Position numbers and translations under genes: made by a program
The notes under the pieces: model-generated
Seen by the model: the letters and a program-made list of their open reading frames with translations, nothing else
What the model was told of the DNA's origin: nothing
The model's database searches: none
Part shown: positions 35,849 to 45,342 of the stretch, piece after piece
How the letters are laid out: every line of letters starts with the position of its first letter
How positions within the stretch are numbered: the first letter of the stretch is position 1
Assembly (NCBI RefSeq): GCF_002954715.1
Contig: NZ_MSCP01000001.1
Span: 1,025,453 to 1,089,452 of the forward strand
Source of the DNA: Aliivibrio sifiae
Lineage (GTDB): Bacteria > Pseudomonadota > Gammaproteobacteria > Enterobacterales > Vibrionaceae
Reading direction: 5' to 3'
Length of the DNA: 64,000 nucleotides

Positions 35849-36199
35849 ATGGAAATGATCATCGTCTCTTCTGAAAAACAGAAACGTCTAATAATGATCT
35901 TTGCTCGTATGAAAGCAAAAATGTCAGATAAAGCGTTACTGAAAAACTTAGACGCATACCAGATTAACTCAACGGCTTATCCTGCATTTAAGAAAGCACA
36001 GGATCTTCGTGTTGAGCGTATTCATTTACCTTTTGGTGATGATAAAACAGGTTCATTAGATGGTGGTGACTTCTTGTTCCGTTACCTTTCTAAAGGTTAC
36101 ATTTGTCTTGGTGACTTTGAAGGCCAACCAAAACCAGATTTAGGTCCATGGGGTGTGCGCTCTGTTCGTCGTCAACCTAAAATTGGCTTCGGGCTGTAA
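35849..36199 (+). CDS. Conserved hypothetical protein
   Basis: 116 residues, basic, no signal or membrane helix. Notable parts are RLIMIFARMKAKMSDKALL, LPFGDDKTGSLDGGDFLFRY and a Gly/Pro/Arg-rich tail (LGPWGVRSVRRQPKIGFGL). AAGGAA precedes the ATG. I do not recognise the family or a function. Confidence 0.72.
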   Translation: MEMIIVSSEKQKRLIMIFARMKAKMSDKALLKNLDAYQINSTAYPAFKKAQDLRVERIHLPFGDDKTGSLDGGDFLFRYLSKGYICLGDFEGQPKPDLGPWGVRSVRRQPKIGFGL

Positions 36200-36540
36200 T
36201 CGACTAAACCTATCAATGACATGATAGTCGTAGCTGCATCCTAATATTGATGAGCTAACCAGAATTAAATTGCAATGGGAGTATTCTATAAAATTCATAT
36301 TAATGAGTTTTGTAGAGGGCTTCCATGAATCATTTCAATGTAAATATCATCGCACTTCCTTTGTTATTTTAACCCTCCTCATTACATCCAAATGCATAAC
36401 TAGCCATATTTTAGAATCCCATCCATGAAACAAATCGTTCAACACTATATAATGCAGTCTAAATAAATTATTGATCATTCTTATATACTAAAATTATCTG
36501 ATCAATGACTTATCCAAATTGCTATAAAAAGGAAGTTAAA
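36200..36540. other. Intergenic region before the phosphatase-fold gene
   Basis: No gene. It contains an imperfect hairpin (CTATAAAATTCAT near 36288 against ATGAGTTTTGTAG near 36303) and the repeat fragment at 36465-36504. No clear promoter element could be assigned. Confidence 0.4.
36465..36504. repeat. Fragment of the intergenic repeat family
   Basis: ATTGATCATTCTT followed by ACTAAAATTATCTG resembles the core of the copy at 1238-1420 (TTTGATCATTCTT, then TTAAAATTGATTATATCTG). Inverted ends are not seen, so this is a remnant at most. Confidence 0.35.
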
Positions 36541-39432
36541 GTGAAAAACAGATCGTTTTCGTCAATACTTACGCTCAGTGTACTGTCTCTATCGATGTTG
36601 AGTGCCAACAGTTCAGCCAACGTCAGTGCCATTCCTGTAGTTGGTGGTGTGGTTAACTCAGCGGAAATACTAAAAAATCAGATAAACTCATCGGTCATTT
36701 ATACAACGAAAACGGTTCGTGATGCTGCGATTTTTACTATTGCAGGTATCACATTAGATGCTTACATTTTATCTCTTCCATTAGACAGCGATGTTAAGAA
36801 AAGTATCATTGCGAAGCTTTCTAACCCCTCATATGCGATCCCTTTAGGACATTTTCTTTATACCTTCGTTGATAAATATGGAGACATGGATAATAAAGAT
36901 GCCTTTAAAGCCTACTTGAAAACACAATACGATGAAGAAACACTTAATGGATTTAGTCATTCTCTGTTTACTCTAAATGATGGTAAAAAAGAAGAGAAAC
37001 CAGAGTTAGCTGATAGTCATCACCAAGGGCTAAACATTGATCGTAAATTCATTGCGAACATGGTGATTCTTTATGATGAATTGGTGCAAATTGGTGAGTG
37101 GAAGGATCTTGAGGTATTGCCCGAGCGCTATACTTATCTCTCAGATACCCCAGAAGACAGAAAAATAATAGATAAAATCCAACCGATTATTATTGCTGGA
37201 ATGACAAAAGCTGTTGCAAGTATGGATGAGGGAGAAATGCGAGGGGCGTTAGAACAAATCATTGAAGATGGTAAGCCTCAGCATAAAGGTTCAGTGAACA
37301 ACAAAGCAGAAGCGTTAACTATTACTCTTATTGATTTTGTCCGTCTTAATGTATTGAAATCGTACCGTCAGTTTATTTATCAAGAACAGCGACAAGAGGT
37401 GCTGAATGAATGGCTACAAGAAAGTTTTAAAGATAACCCAGAGACGGTTATTGCTTATTTAGAATCTCGTCAGCAACGTCGACTAGCAGTTCAAGTTACG
37501 GTAGATGGGTTGCAACAAGGGTTGCTTGAAGGTATTTTATCGCCACAGAAAAAACCATTCATCAAACAGGTATATCAAGACCATCTTAAACATAAAACTT
37601 ACAAGCCTCAGAATGAAATCACCATACAACCCGAGCACGAACAACAGTTATCATTCTTAAAAAGACTGACAGAGGAAGAGTATAACGACTCATCTTATCT
37701 GCCATTTTTTACTGAGTTATACCAAAAATACGATAAAAGTATTGTCGATGTGGGAATATCATCAACACCTACTATTAGTGTTCGTAATTTACCGATAATA
37801 AAAACAGGTGCGAAAGTGTCGGGTGAAGGAGGCACAGGAATACCGAACTTTCATTTTGTCGATAGAAAAGAAGATCGTGCTTATTACTTTTTCGGCAACG
37901 ATGCTTTGCAGCTTGATCGCCTAATGGATGCGAACAAAGTTCAAACCATGTTTGATCGTTTGGATTACTTAGTGACCTTAAATTGTAATGCGCAATACGA
38001 TTGGAATGCACACACGACTTATGATGGTTTAGTTAATCTAGGAGCTGGTGAAAGCTTACGAGATTTTGGTGAAAAACGCTGCTTGCGAGAGTTGACGCAA
38101 CGAGCCAAAGTAGAGAAAGCGATTGTTAAGATGCGCTCAGAGTTAATTGAAGAGATCCGTATTTATGATGATATCTTTGTTTTGGATATTTACAGTAAAT
38201 TAACGCAAAAATGGAAGATCCAACAAAACTTAGAATCCCTTGCGAAGTTAGAACAAAAAGGGATGCCAGATTACACCTTAATCTATAACCCATGGCCTGA
38301 CCATTTTGCTCATTTCGCCGGTCCGTTTAGTGATGAAATATTGATGCCGACAGGGGAGCTAAATAGATTAGATTATTGGTTAACGCAATTTACTAATACA
38401 TATAAAGAAGCGGGCGTATACGATAGAACACTTTGGGGAATGGCAGGAGATCACGGTTTATCTCCTGTGTATTATTCTCTTAATCCAGAAAAGCAGGTGT
38501 TCGATTCTCTTCAAGAAGAACTAGATTATCCGTTAGTGATTAAGAAGATCTCTTCGGATGAGGGTGAAGGCCCTAAAATTACTAACGCGCTTAATTATGA
38601 AAGTAATAAAGAAGTTGATGTGGTGGTTGCCTCTACCGCAGGCGGTAATTTTATGATGGATTTCTTTAATTCTACTCAAGGTTGGAAAGTGCAACCAACG
38701 TACGTAGAGCTAACAACGTGGACGCCAGTGAATGCGCCAAAAGGCAATTCTATCAATGTGATAAATGAAGTTGCTTCACGTTTAGAAGAATCGCTAGATT
38801 ATCTCGTTGTTAGAGAAACAAGTTGTTCGTTAGATGAATGCGAAGTTCGAATTATTGGTTTTAAAGACGATGTTAGAGTTGATGAATTAATCACTAAAAA
38901 AGGGGACCGATTACTTTATCAGCCTGTTATTGGTTCATCCCAGTTACTTGAACTCGATATTCTTAATCCATATAAATCGCAGCCAAATGAAGCTGAATTA
39001 GCATCATATCAAGAGTTATATCAACGATGCATGGTTTCTGCCATTAGTGATGATGTCAGTTCATGGTGTACAGAGCAAGAATGGCGAAGCTTAACCGCTT
39101 ACACTGCACGTCCTGATTCAGTGAATCAATTAGCTAAATTGTATGAAGAAGCGCGAGCTGGAACGATAAACTTATTTCCTAAATTTGGAATTGGGTTTAA
39201 TACTAAAGTACCCGGTAGGCACGCAGGTGAGCATTACTTAGAGAAAGATGCCTTTTTGGGCTTCTGGGGAACACCTGTTGGTCCTAATGTTACGCCATTA
39301 AAGAGTAACGCTAACGGCTCACTTGCTCCGACATTATATGAGTACCTTACTCAAGAAACTGTTATCGAGAATAACAACGGTTGGGGCTTTCCTTCTTTGC
39401 TCAGCGAGTTAGACATACAATTAAGTAAATAA
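36541..39432 (+). CDS. Large secreted alkaline-phosphatase-superfamily protein
   Basis: 963 residues from GTG 36541, which has AAGGAAG six bases upstream; an upstream in-frame ATG at 36505 lacks this. A signal peptide ends near residue 28 (SANSSANVSA). The N-terminal 400 residues are helical and unrecognised. From about 420 the protein looks like the phosphodiesterase/alkaline phosphatase fold: FHFVDRKEDRAYYFFGND, NPWPDHFAHFAGP with metal-binding Asp/His, WGMAGDHGLSP as the metal site, and VPGRHAGEHYLEKDAFLGF for the last His. It probably cleaves a phosphate ester or phosphodiester outside the cytoplasm. The substrate is unknown, and it stands alone. Confidence 0.75.
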   Translation: MKNRSFSSILTLSVLSLSMLSANSSANVSAIPVVGGVVNSAEILKNQINSSVIYTTKTVRDAAIFTIAGITLDAYILSLPLDSDVKKSIIAKLSNPSYAIPLGHFLYTFVDKYGDMDNKDAFKAYLKTQYDEETLNGFSHSLFTLNDGKKEEKPELADSHHQGLNIDRKFIANMVILYDELVQIGEWKDLEVLPERYTYLSDTPEDRKIIDKIQPIIIAGMTKAVASMDEGEMRGALEQIIEDGKPQHKGSVNNKAEALTITLIDFVRLNVLKSYRQFIYQEQRQEVLNEWLQESFKDNPETVIAYLESRQQRRLAVQVTVDGLQQGLLEGILSPQKKPFIKQVYQDHLKHKTYKPQNEITIQPEHEQQLSFLKRLTEEEYNDSSYLPFFTELYQKYDKSIVDVGISSTPTISVRNLPIIKTGAKVSGEGGTGIPNFHFVDRKEDRAYYFFGNDALQLDRLMDANKVQTMFDRLDYLVTLNCNAQYDWNAHTTYDGLVNLGAGESLRDFGEKRCLRELTQRAKVEKAIVKMRSELIEEIRIYDDIFVLDIYSKLTQKWKIQQNLESLAKLEQKGMPDYTLIYNPWPDHFAHFAGPFSDEILMPTGELNRLDYWLTQFTNTYKEAGVYDRTLWGMAGDHGLSPVYYSLNPEKQVFDSLQEELDYPLVIKKISSDEGEGPKITNALNYESNKEVDVVVASTAGGNFMMDFFNSTQGWKVQPTYVELTTWTPVNAPKGNSINVINEVASRLEESLDYLVVRETSCSLDECEVRIIGFKDDVRVDELITKKGDRLLYQPVIGSSQLLELDILNPYKSQPNEAELASYQELYQRCMVSAISDDVSSWCTEQEWRSLTAYTARPDSVNQLAKLYEEARAGTINLFPKFGIGFNTKVPGRHAGEHYLEKDAFLGFWGTPVGPNVTPLKSNANGSLAPTLYEYLTQETVIENNNGWGFPSLLSELDIQLSK

Positions 39433-39443
39433 CAAAAGAGAAT

Positions 39444-39475
39444 AGATTAATAGATTAATAGATTAATAGATTAAC
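39444..39475. repeat. Short tandem repeat, four copies of AGATTAAT
   Basis: Three exact AGATTAAT units and a fourth AGATTAAC, period eight, between two converging genes. The last unit overlaps the end of the LysR gene. Confidence 0.85.
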
Positions 39476-40364
39476 TTAACGTTTGATATTGCTCAGCTGC
39501 CTCAAAGGTAAGTTTTGCTGCTTCAATCGTCATTAAGTTAATCGGTGTATCGAGATAAGCGACAGAAAATTGCAATGGGCTTGGTATCCAGTCAGTTTTA
39601 ATTATCTTTAATGTTTTATTGTTAAGAGCGTCGTTAATTACTTCTTTAGGTAACATCGCAATACCGACTCCACTTTCGGCTAAGCGAATGCTGGCGGAGA
39701 GTGAGCTTGCAGAATAGAACCGTGTGGGTTGATTGTTATGCTTTGTAAAGTAGCGTTCAACCTCATGGTATGGCGTAGTATTTCGTGCATACGTAATGAT
39801 TGGCCAACGAGAAAAATGAGTGACGGTTTGCAATGCGGTGCTTGGTATCGTAGGGCTTGCCACCCAATGCAATGAATACTCGCAAATGCAATGACTAATC
39901 ACATTTGGTTCGATAACGTCTCCTAATAAAATCGCCACATCAATATTACGAGCTAATAGCTCTTTTCTAAGATTAATGGTTGCATCAACAATGAGCTCAA
40001 CTTCTAAGTGAGGTAGGTTTTGATGGATTAAAGAAAGGTAGTGAGGTAGCCATGTATGAACGACAGTCTCTGATACTCCAACGCGTAATATTCCCGAAAT
40101 AGCCTCTGAATTATTAGCCAGCGCATGAAATTGGTCTGCATTACTTAACAGTTTCTCAGCAAAGGGAAGCAGCTCTCGTCCTTTTGCGGTTAACGATATC
40201 GAACCTGTATCACGAAAAAACAGGGGTACATTCAATGTCTCTTCCAGATTTGCTATGCGTGTTGAAATCGCAGGTTGTGTTGTGCATAAATGCTTTGCAG
40301 CCTTTCGAAAACTGCCTAAATGTGCAATCCACACAAAGGTTTCAAGTTGTTTTAGATTAAGCAT
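39471..40364 (-). CDS. LysR-family regulator of the 5-oxoproline island
   Basis: 297 residues. The winged helix-turn-helix is at the N-terminus (LETFVWIAHLGSFRKAAKHL, then TTQPAISTRIANLEETL), followed by the periplasmic-binding-like effector domain (GILRVGVSETVVHTWLPHYL). It diverges from the DUF1445/pxp operon with a 147-base shared region holding a LysR-type palindrome at 40399-40417. It likely controls that operon in response to 5-oxoproline or a related acid; this is inferred from position only. Confidence 0.9.
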   Translation of the reverse strand: MLNLKQLETFVWIAHLGSFRKAAKHLCTTQPAISTRIANLEETLNVPLFFRDTGSISLTAKGRELLPFAEKLLSNADQFHALANNSEAISGILRVGVSETVVHTWLPHYLSLIHQNLPHLEVELIVDATINLRKELLARNIDVAILLGDVIEPNVISHCICEYSLHWVASPTIPSTALQTVTHFSRWPIITYARNTTPYHEVERYFTKHNNQPTRFYSASSLSASIRLAESGVGIAMLPKEVINDALNNKTLKIIKTDWIPSPLQFSVAYLDTPINLMTIEAAKLTFEAAEQYQTLS

Positions 40365-40398
40365 TCCATGCCTCTCTTAGATTAATTCCACTGCAAGG

Positions 40399-40417
40399 TG
40401 ATAAAAAATATTTATCA
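40399..40417. promoter_or_regulatory. Candidate LysR operator
   Basis: TGATAAA and TTTATCA are perfect inverted arms of seven bases with a five-base spacer, containing an AT-N11-AT LysR box. It lies 35 bases from the LysR start and about 95 bases before the DUF1445 gene. Confidence 0.6.
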
Positions 40418-40511
40418 AGAATAACAGAAAAATACGAATAGACATTATTAAAATAAGCAGTAGTGTAACTCCTAGTTAACGATAAAATTACAATCGTAAA
40501 GGGAGAGCGGG

Positions 40512-41297
40512 ATGGATAAGGATTTATCACTCGATAATCTACGTAAAAAAATCAGAAGCAATGAGTTCACAAAAACGACATCAGGTTATGCTCCGGGGTA
40601 TCTACAAGCGAATCTTGTTATTTTGCCTGCGCTTTGGGCTGCAGATTTTTTGCTTTTCTGTCAGAAGAATCCTGTTGCATGCCCATTAATTGATGTGACT
40701 CAACCAGGAGAGAGATATCTTCCTTCTATTGGGGCTGATATTGATTTGTCGACAGATGTTCCTGAATATCATGTGTTCTATGAAGGTAACTTTGAAACCT
40801 CAGTCTCTGATCTCAAAGATCTGTGGCAAGATGATTTAGTCACGTTTGTCTTAGGCTGCTCTTTCTCGTTTGAAGAAGCCTTAATTCAATCGGGTTTATC
40901 TATTCGAAATATTGATGAAGGCAAAAATGTCTCAATGTATGACACAAACATTGCTTGCCAGCCTGCAGGGAAATTTAATGGAAGTTTTGTAGTTTCGATG
41001 CGTCCATTTAGGGCAAAGGATACGATACGTGCCATTCAAATAACGACCCGATTCCCTAAATCTCACGGTGCACCAGTGCATTTTGGTGACCCGAGTACGA
41101 TAGGTATTTCAGATATTGGGAAGCCTAATTATGGAGACGCGGTTCACATCAATTCAGATGAAATTCCTGTGTTTTGGGCGTGCGGAGTCACACCACAAAA
41201 TGTGATCCGTCAAAGTCGCCCTCCATTTTGTATTACTCATGCACCAGGAAAAATGTTGATCACCGATCGCTTAAGTTCTGAGTTCGCAGTGCTTTAG
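40512..41297 (+). CDS. DUF1445 putative hydro-lyase (D-glutamate cyclase family, YcsI-like)
   Basis: 261 residues. It has [43 protein letters not shown] and [12 protein letters not shown], which match the DUF1445 family. Relatives include D-glutamate cyclase, which turns D-glutamate into 5-oxo-D-proline, so a stereochemical or entry step into 5-oxoproline metabolism is plausible. Next to pxpABC and an NRAMP gene, as ycsI is in Bacillus subtilis. GGGAGAG precedes the ATG. Confidence 0.85.
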   Translation: MDKDLSLDNLRKKIRSNEFTKTTSGYAPGYLQANLVILPALWAADFLLFCQKNPVACPLIDVTQPGERYLPSIGADIDLSTDVPEYHVFYEGNFETSVSDLKDLWQDDLVTFVLGCSFSFEEALIQSGLSIRNIDEGKNVSMYDTNIACQPAGKFNGSFVVSMRPFRAKDTIRAIQITTRFPKSHGAPVHFGDPSTIGISDIGKPNYGDAVHINSDEIPVFWACGVTPQNVIRQSRPPFCITHAPGKMLITDRLSSEFAVL

Positions 41298-41360
41298 TTA
41301 TATTGAGTCATCACCGTATGGTAGCAACTAAATAGTGAGTAAATCATTAAGGAAAATGAA

Positions 41361-42101
41361 ATGAAAATTAATTGTGATATGGGTGAAAGCTTTGGATTGT
41401 GGGTATTAGGTGAAGATGCTGTCGTTATGCCAGCATTAGACATGGCAAATATAGCTTGCGGCATGCATGCATCAGATCCTAGCGTAATGATGAAAACAGT
41501 CGCGTTAGCAAAAGCTAATGATGTGATGGTGGGAGCACACCCCGGTTACAACGATCTACAAGGGTTTGGACGACGCGATATTGTAATGAGTGCTGCAGAT
41601 TTGGCCGCATTGTTTATTTATCAACTGGGTGCATTACAGGGAATATGTCAAAGCCAAAATACAAGATTAAGTTACGTGAAGCCTCATGGTGCGTTATACA
41701 ACGCGATGATGAAAGACGATGCGATTCTTGAAACTTTATTGGATGCATTACAGCGTTACGATGTCACTTTACCCTTGGTTATTATGGCTGTTCCTGATCA
41801 CGCTCGCTACCAAACATTGGCCGATAAATTTGGCATTACATTATGGTTTGAAGCATTTGTAGATCGGGCTTACGACGAAGAAGGGCGATTAGTTCCGCGT
41901 AATGTGCCTAATTCAAGCCATCATACGAATGAAGCAATTCAGCGCCAAGCGGATCAATTGATTGATCAAGGTAGTGTTACAACGCTGACAGGAAAGAAAA
42001 TAAGGATCCATGCCGACACATTATGCATTCACGGCGATGGTCCTTTTGCTGTACCAACAGCCGCGTATTTACGTAATAAGTTACAGAAAAAGGCGGAATG
42101 A
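41361..42101 (+). CDS. pxpA: 5-oxoprolinase subunit PxpA
   Basis: 246 residues of the LamB/YcsF family: KINCDMGESFGLWVLG at the start, ANIACGMHASDPSVM, VGAHPGYNDLQGFGRR and LSYVKPHGALYN. PxpA supplies the catalytic beta/alpha-barrel that, with PxpBC and ATP, opens 5-oxoproline to glutamate. Its stop overlaps the pxpB start. Confidence 0.95.
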   Translation: MKINCDMGESFGLWVLGEDAVVMPALDMANIACGMHASDPSVMMKTVALAKANDVMVGAHPGYNDLQGFGRRDIVMSAADLAALFIYQLGALQGICQSQNTRLSYVKPHGALYNAMMKDDAILETLLDALQRYDVTLPLVIMAVPDHARYQTLADKFGITLWFEAFVDRAYDEEGRLVPRNVPNSSHHTNEAIQRQADQLIDQGSVTTLTGKKIRIHADTLCIHGDGPFAVPTAAYLRNKLQKKAE

Positions 42102-42823
42102 TGATGAAAATATCAGCCGTTAGTGAAGCAAGCGTTTTAGTCGTATTTTCAGATATGGTGAGTCCTGACACTGCAGATATGATTGCTCAATCGGTAGCTA
42201 TGATTGAGCAAGAATCAGATTTATTTGTGATTGATATGGTGCCATCGTACACATCCATTTTAATCACTTATGACTTAACACGTATAGAGTTACGTTCGTT
42301 TATGTCTCGCTTAAATCTGTGTCTTCAAAAAAGTAACGAATGTGGGCAATTATCATCATCTTCTGTTGTGATTGAATTACCAGTGTATTACGGAAAAGAA
42401 GTGTCGCTTGATGCTGAAGAAATAAGTCGTCATACCGGTTTATCTTTTGATGAGATTGTGTCTATTCATTCTTCTCAAGAATATAGAGTTTATGCTATTG
42501 GCTTTGCTCCGGGTTTTGCTTATTTAGGCAATACTGACCCGCGTATTCATATCCCTCGTAAAAGTACACCACGTCTGAGTGTTCCTGCTGGCAGTTTAGC
42601 TATCGCTGAACAACAAACCGCAATCTATCCCAAGTCGTCACCAGGTGGATGGCAAGTCATTGGACGAACACCGATTAACTTAATTGATTTTAATCGTGAG
42701 AACCTAACAGTCTTTGAGATGGGAGCAAAAGTGATATTCAAGCCTATCTCACGAGAAGAATACATAGCGATGGGAGGAGAAATTTCCGAGGCATTGTTAG
42801 AAGAAGGGGCGCATAACGTATGA
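42098..42823 (+). CDS. pxpB: 5-oxoprolinase subunit PxpB
   Basis: 241 residues of the KipI family: EIVSIHSSQEYRVYAIGFAP then GFAYLGNTDPRIHIPRK, PRLSVPAGSLAIAEQQTAIY and SSPGGWQVIGRTP. It forms a complex with PxpC that activates 5-oxoproline with ATP. The start overlaps pxpA by four bases (ATGA) and the end overlaps pxpC by four, so synthesis of the three is coupled. Confidence 0.94.
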   Translation: MMMKISAVSEASVLVVFSDMVSPDTADMIAQSVAMIEQESDLFVIDMVPSYTSILITYDLTRIELRSFMSRLNLCLQKSNECGQLSSSSVVIELPVYYGKEVSLDAEEISRHTGLSFDEIVSIHSSQEYRVYAIGFAPGFAYLGNTDPRIHIPRKSTPRLSVPAGSLAIAEQQTAIYPKSSPGGWQVIGRTPINLIDFNRENLTVFEMGAKVIFKPISREEYIAMGGEISEALLEEGAHNV

Positions 42824-43776
42824 CATTACGAGTTCACAGCACAGGGCCGTTAGCGTTACTTCAAGATAAAGGTCGATATGGTTATCAATCGGTTGGGGTC
42901 ACGCCTGGAGGGCCAATGGATGAGCATGCGTTTGATTGGGCTAATAAATTATTAGATAACGATCTGAATGCAACTCAAATTGAAATCACTTTAGGGCAGT
43001 TTAGCTGTACATTTTATGCTGCCACCTCAATTGCATTAACTGGGGCTGATATGGGGGCAAAGCTCAATGGGGAATCGATTTACCCTTGGCAAAGCTATGT
43101 AATTAATTCGGGCGATAAACTAGATATGGGTACTGCAAAGTCAGGTTTACGATCTTATCTAGCAGTGAGTGGTGGGTTTAAAGTTGACACCGTTTTAGGC
43201 AGTTCAGCGACGGTAAGTCGTGATGGATTAGGTGGGGATGATCGTAAAGGTAGCCCATTAACTGCAAATCGTTTAATTCGTTATTCGGTGGATGTTTCAC
43301 AATTATCAACGTCTTTTTCTGAGCCAAGATCTCGTAAGCAAGTTCCGAGTCGATTTATCCCTACATATGATCGCCATATTAATATTGGTGTCATCCCTAG
43401 CTATCAATATGATGATTTCTCGGTTGTGGATCGCGAACGATTTTTCTCATCTATTTATACGGTCACAACCAATATTGATCGTATGGGTTATCGCTTATCC
43501 GGTGAGGCTATTCATTGTCAGCGTAATAACTTAATTTCTGAAGGTATTGCACTTGGAGCGATTCAAATTCCGAGTGACGGCCAACCGATAGTGCTAATGC
43601 GAGATCGTCAAACCATTGGAGGATACCCAAAAATAGGGTGCGTAGTACATGCCGATATTAATCGTTTAGCACAATGCTTACCGGGTTCAACTGTTCAATT
43701 TTATGAAAAAGAGCTTTACAGTGCGGAAGCTGAATTGATGATACAACGTCAATTTTTTACGTCGTATTGTTCTTAA
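42820..43776 (+). CDS. pxpC: 5-oxoprolinase subunit PxpC
   Basis: 318 residues of the KipA/biotin-dependent carboxylase-like family: GPLALLQDKGRYGYQSVGVT, GGPMDEHAFDWANKLL, GADMGAKLNGE, then TNIDRMGYRLSGEAI and ISEGIALGAIQIPSDGQPI. With PxpA and PxpB it makes the prokaryotic 5-oxoprolinase. It is followed after 93 bases by the NRAMP gene. Confidence 0.94.
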   Translation: MTLRVHSTGPLALLQDKGRYGYQSVGVTPGGPMDEHAFDWANKLLDNDLNATQIEITLGQFSCTFYAATSIALTGADMGAKLNGESIYPWQSYVINSGDKLDMGTAKSGLRSYLAVSGGFKVDTVLGSSATVSRDGLGGDDRKGSPLTANRLIRYSVDVSQLSTSFSEPRSRKQVPSRFIPTYDRHINIGVIPSYQYDDFSVVDRERFFSSIYTVTTNIDRMGYRLSGEAIHCQRNNLISEGIALGAIQIPSDGQPIVLMRDRQTIGGYPKIGCVVHADINRLAQCLPGSTVQFYEKELYSAEAELMIQRQFFTSYCS

Positions 43777-43869
43777 ATGAGTTTATTACGACATCAATAA
43801 CCAGAATCAAAATATTAATACAATAATCTCGATTAACGAGAAGAACGCTGCACATTAAAGTGCAACACT

Positions 43870-45135
43870 GTGACCACAAAAGGAAATCGTATGTCATCAG
43901 AAAAAACAGAACCTCAGTCGTCTTATGTGACGCAAAATGAAGGAGCATCAACAACGCGTTCGGGCTTTAGTTGGTCGTTAATTATGGGCGCCGCATTTTT
44001 GATGGCGACCTCAGCCGTTGGGCCTGGTTTTTTAACTCAAACAACTGTATTTACTCAAACATTAGGTGCAAGTTTTGCATTTGTTATCCTTATTTCTATC
44101 ATTTTAGATATTGGTGCTCAGCTTAATATTTGGCGAATCATTGTTGTGTCTAAAAAACGAGCGCAAGATATTGCGAATGATATTTTCCCCGGTCTTGGTT
44201 ATGTGATTGCAGGTATGGTTGCCATCGGTGGTTTAGCTTTTAATATTGGTAATATCGGTGGTGCAGGGATGGGGATGAACGTTTTATTTCCAGATATCAC
44301 ACCAATCGTCGGGGCTGCAATTAGTGCTGTAGTTGCCGTTGCGATATTTATGTTAAAAGATGCAGCTAAAATGATGGACCGTTTTACTATCGTAATGGGC
44401 GCAGCGTTAATTGCCATGACATTGTATGTTCTGTTTTCAACCTCTCCACCTGTTGGTGAGGCCTTATATCGAGCAGTATGGCCAGAGAAGCTTAATGTAC
44501 TTGCGATTATTACATTGGTTGGTGGAACCGTTGGTGGTTACATTACTTTTGCGGGGGCGCACCGTTTGATTGATGCGGGTGTAACGGGTCAAGAAGCACT
44601 ACCACAAGTTAACCGAGGTTCTGTCTCTGCAATCAGTTTAGCTTCAGTGGTTCGTGTTATTTTATTTTTAGCAGCATTGGGGGTGATTAGTTCTGGGGTC
44701 ACGTTAGATCCAACAAATCCTCCTGCATCGATGTTTAAGCATGCCGCAGGTAATGTAGGTTATAAGATCTTTGGCTTAGTTCTTTGGGCCGCCGCGATCA
44801 CCTCTGTTATTGGTGCAGCATATACGTCAGTATCATTCTTAAAAACATTACACCCAACGATTGAGTTGCATTCACGTCGATTTATCATTGGCTTTATTGT
44901 GGTATCCACATTTATATTTTGCTTTATTGGTAAGCCTGTCATGTTATTGATTGTAGCAGGTGCTTTAAATGGATTTATCTTACCAGTAACGTTAGGGCTT
45001 ATGCTTATTGCTGCAACAAAATCATCGATTGTTGGTGATTATAAACACCCAGTTTGGATGTCTGTCTTTGGTTGGTTAATTACAGGAATGATGGCACTCA
45101 TGAGCATATACACCTTGTATGTGATGGTTTTTTAA
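43870..45135 (+). CDS. NRAMP-family transporter (YcsG-like)
   Basis: 421 residues with about eleven hydrophobic helices. MATSAVGPGFLTQTTVF is the start of the NRAMP helix 1, though its usual metal-binding DPGN is not present in that form (GPGFLTQT). Later comes AHRLIDAGVTG. The lack of DPGN suggests a non-metal or altered substrate, maybe 5-oxoproline or another acid. In Bacillus the ycsG product has the same setting beside pxpA/ycsI. It follows the pxp genes in the same direction. Confidence 0.85.
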   Translation: MTTKGNRMSSEKTEPQSSYVTQNEGASTTRSGFSWSLIMGAAFLMATSAVGPGFLTQTTVFTQTLGASFAFVILISIILDIGAQLNIWRIIVVSKKRAQDIANDIFPGLGYVIAGMVAIGGLAFNIGNIGGAGMGMNVLFPDITPIVGAAISAVVAVAIFMLKDAAKMMDRFTIVMGAALIAMTLYVLFSTSPPVGEALYRAVWPEKLNVLAIITLVGGTVGGYITFAGAHRLIDAGVTGQEALPQVNRGSVSAISLASVVRVILFLAALGVISSGVTLDPTNPPASMFKHAAGNVGYKIFGLVLWAAAITSVIGAAYTSVSFLKTLHPTIELHSRRFIIGFIVVSTFIFCFIGKPVMLLIVAGALNGFILPVTLGLMLIAATKSSIVGDYKHPVWMSVFGWLITGMMALMSIYTLYVMVF

Positions 45136-45231
45136 ACAAACTGACCGGTGATATTAAGAATATAGTTATATTTTAGAATTATTATTCAGGTAATGGTTTT
45201 TATCTTTTTGATTTTAAATATACTAAATTGT

Positions 45232-45265
45232 AGGCCCTAATGCGTTTACCTGCGTGTTAGGGCCT
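45232..45265 (+). terminator. Hairpin between NRAMP and DUF969 genes
   Basis: AGGCCCTAA (45232-45240) pairs with TTAGGGCCT (45257-45265). The stem is strong but the T-run that follows is weak, so it may be a terminator or a transcript-stabilising stem. Confidence 0.55.
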
Positions 45266-45342
45266 CATAGGTTTTAACACAATGTAAATTATAAGTATCA
45301 GTCTGGCATGATGTAAGGCTGAGATAAAACAAATAAGGATAT

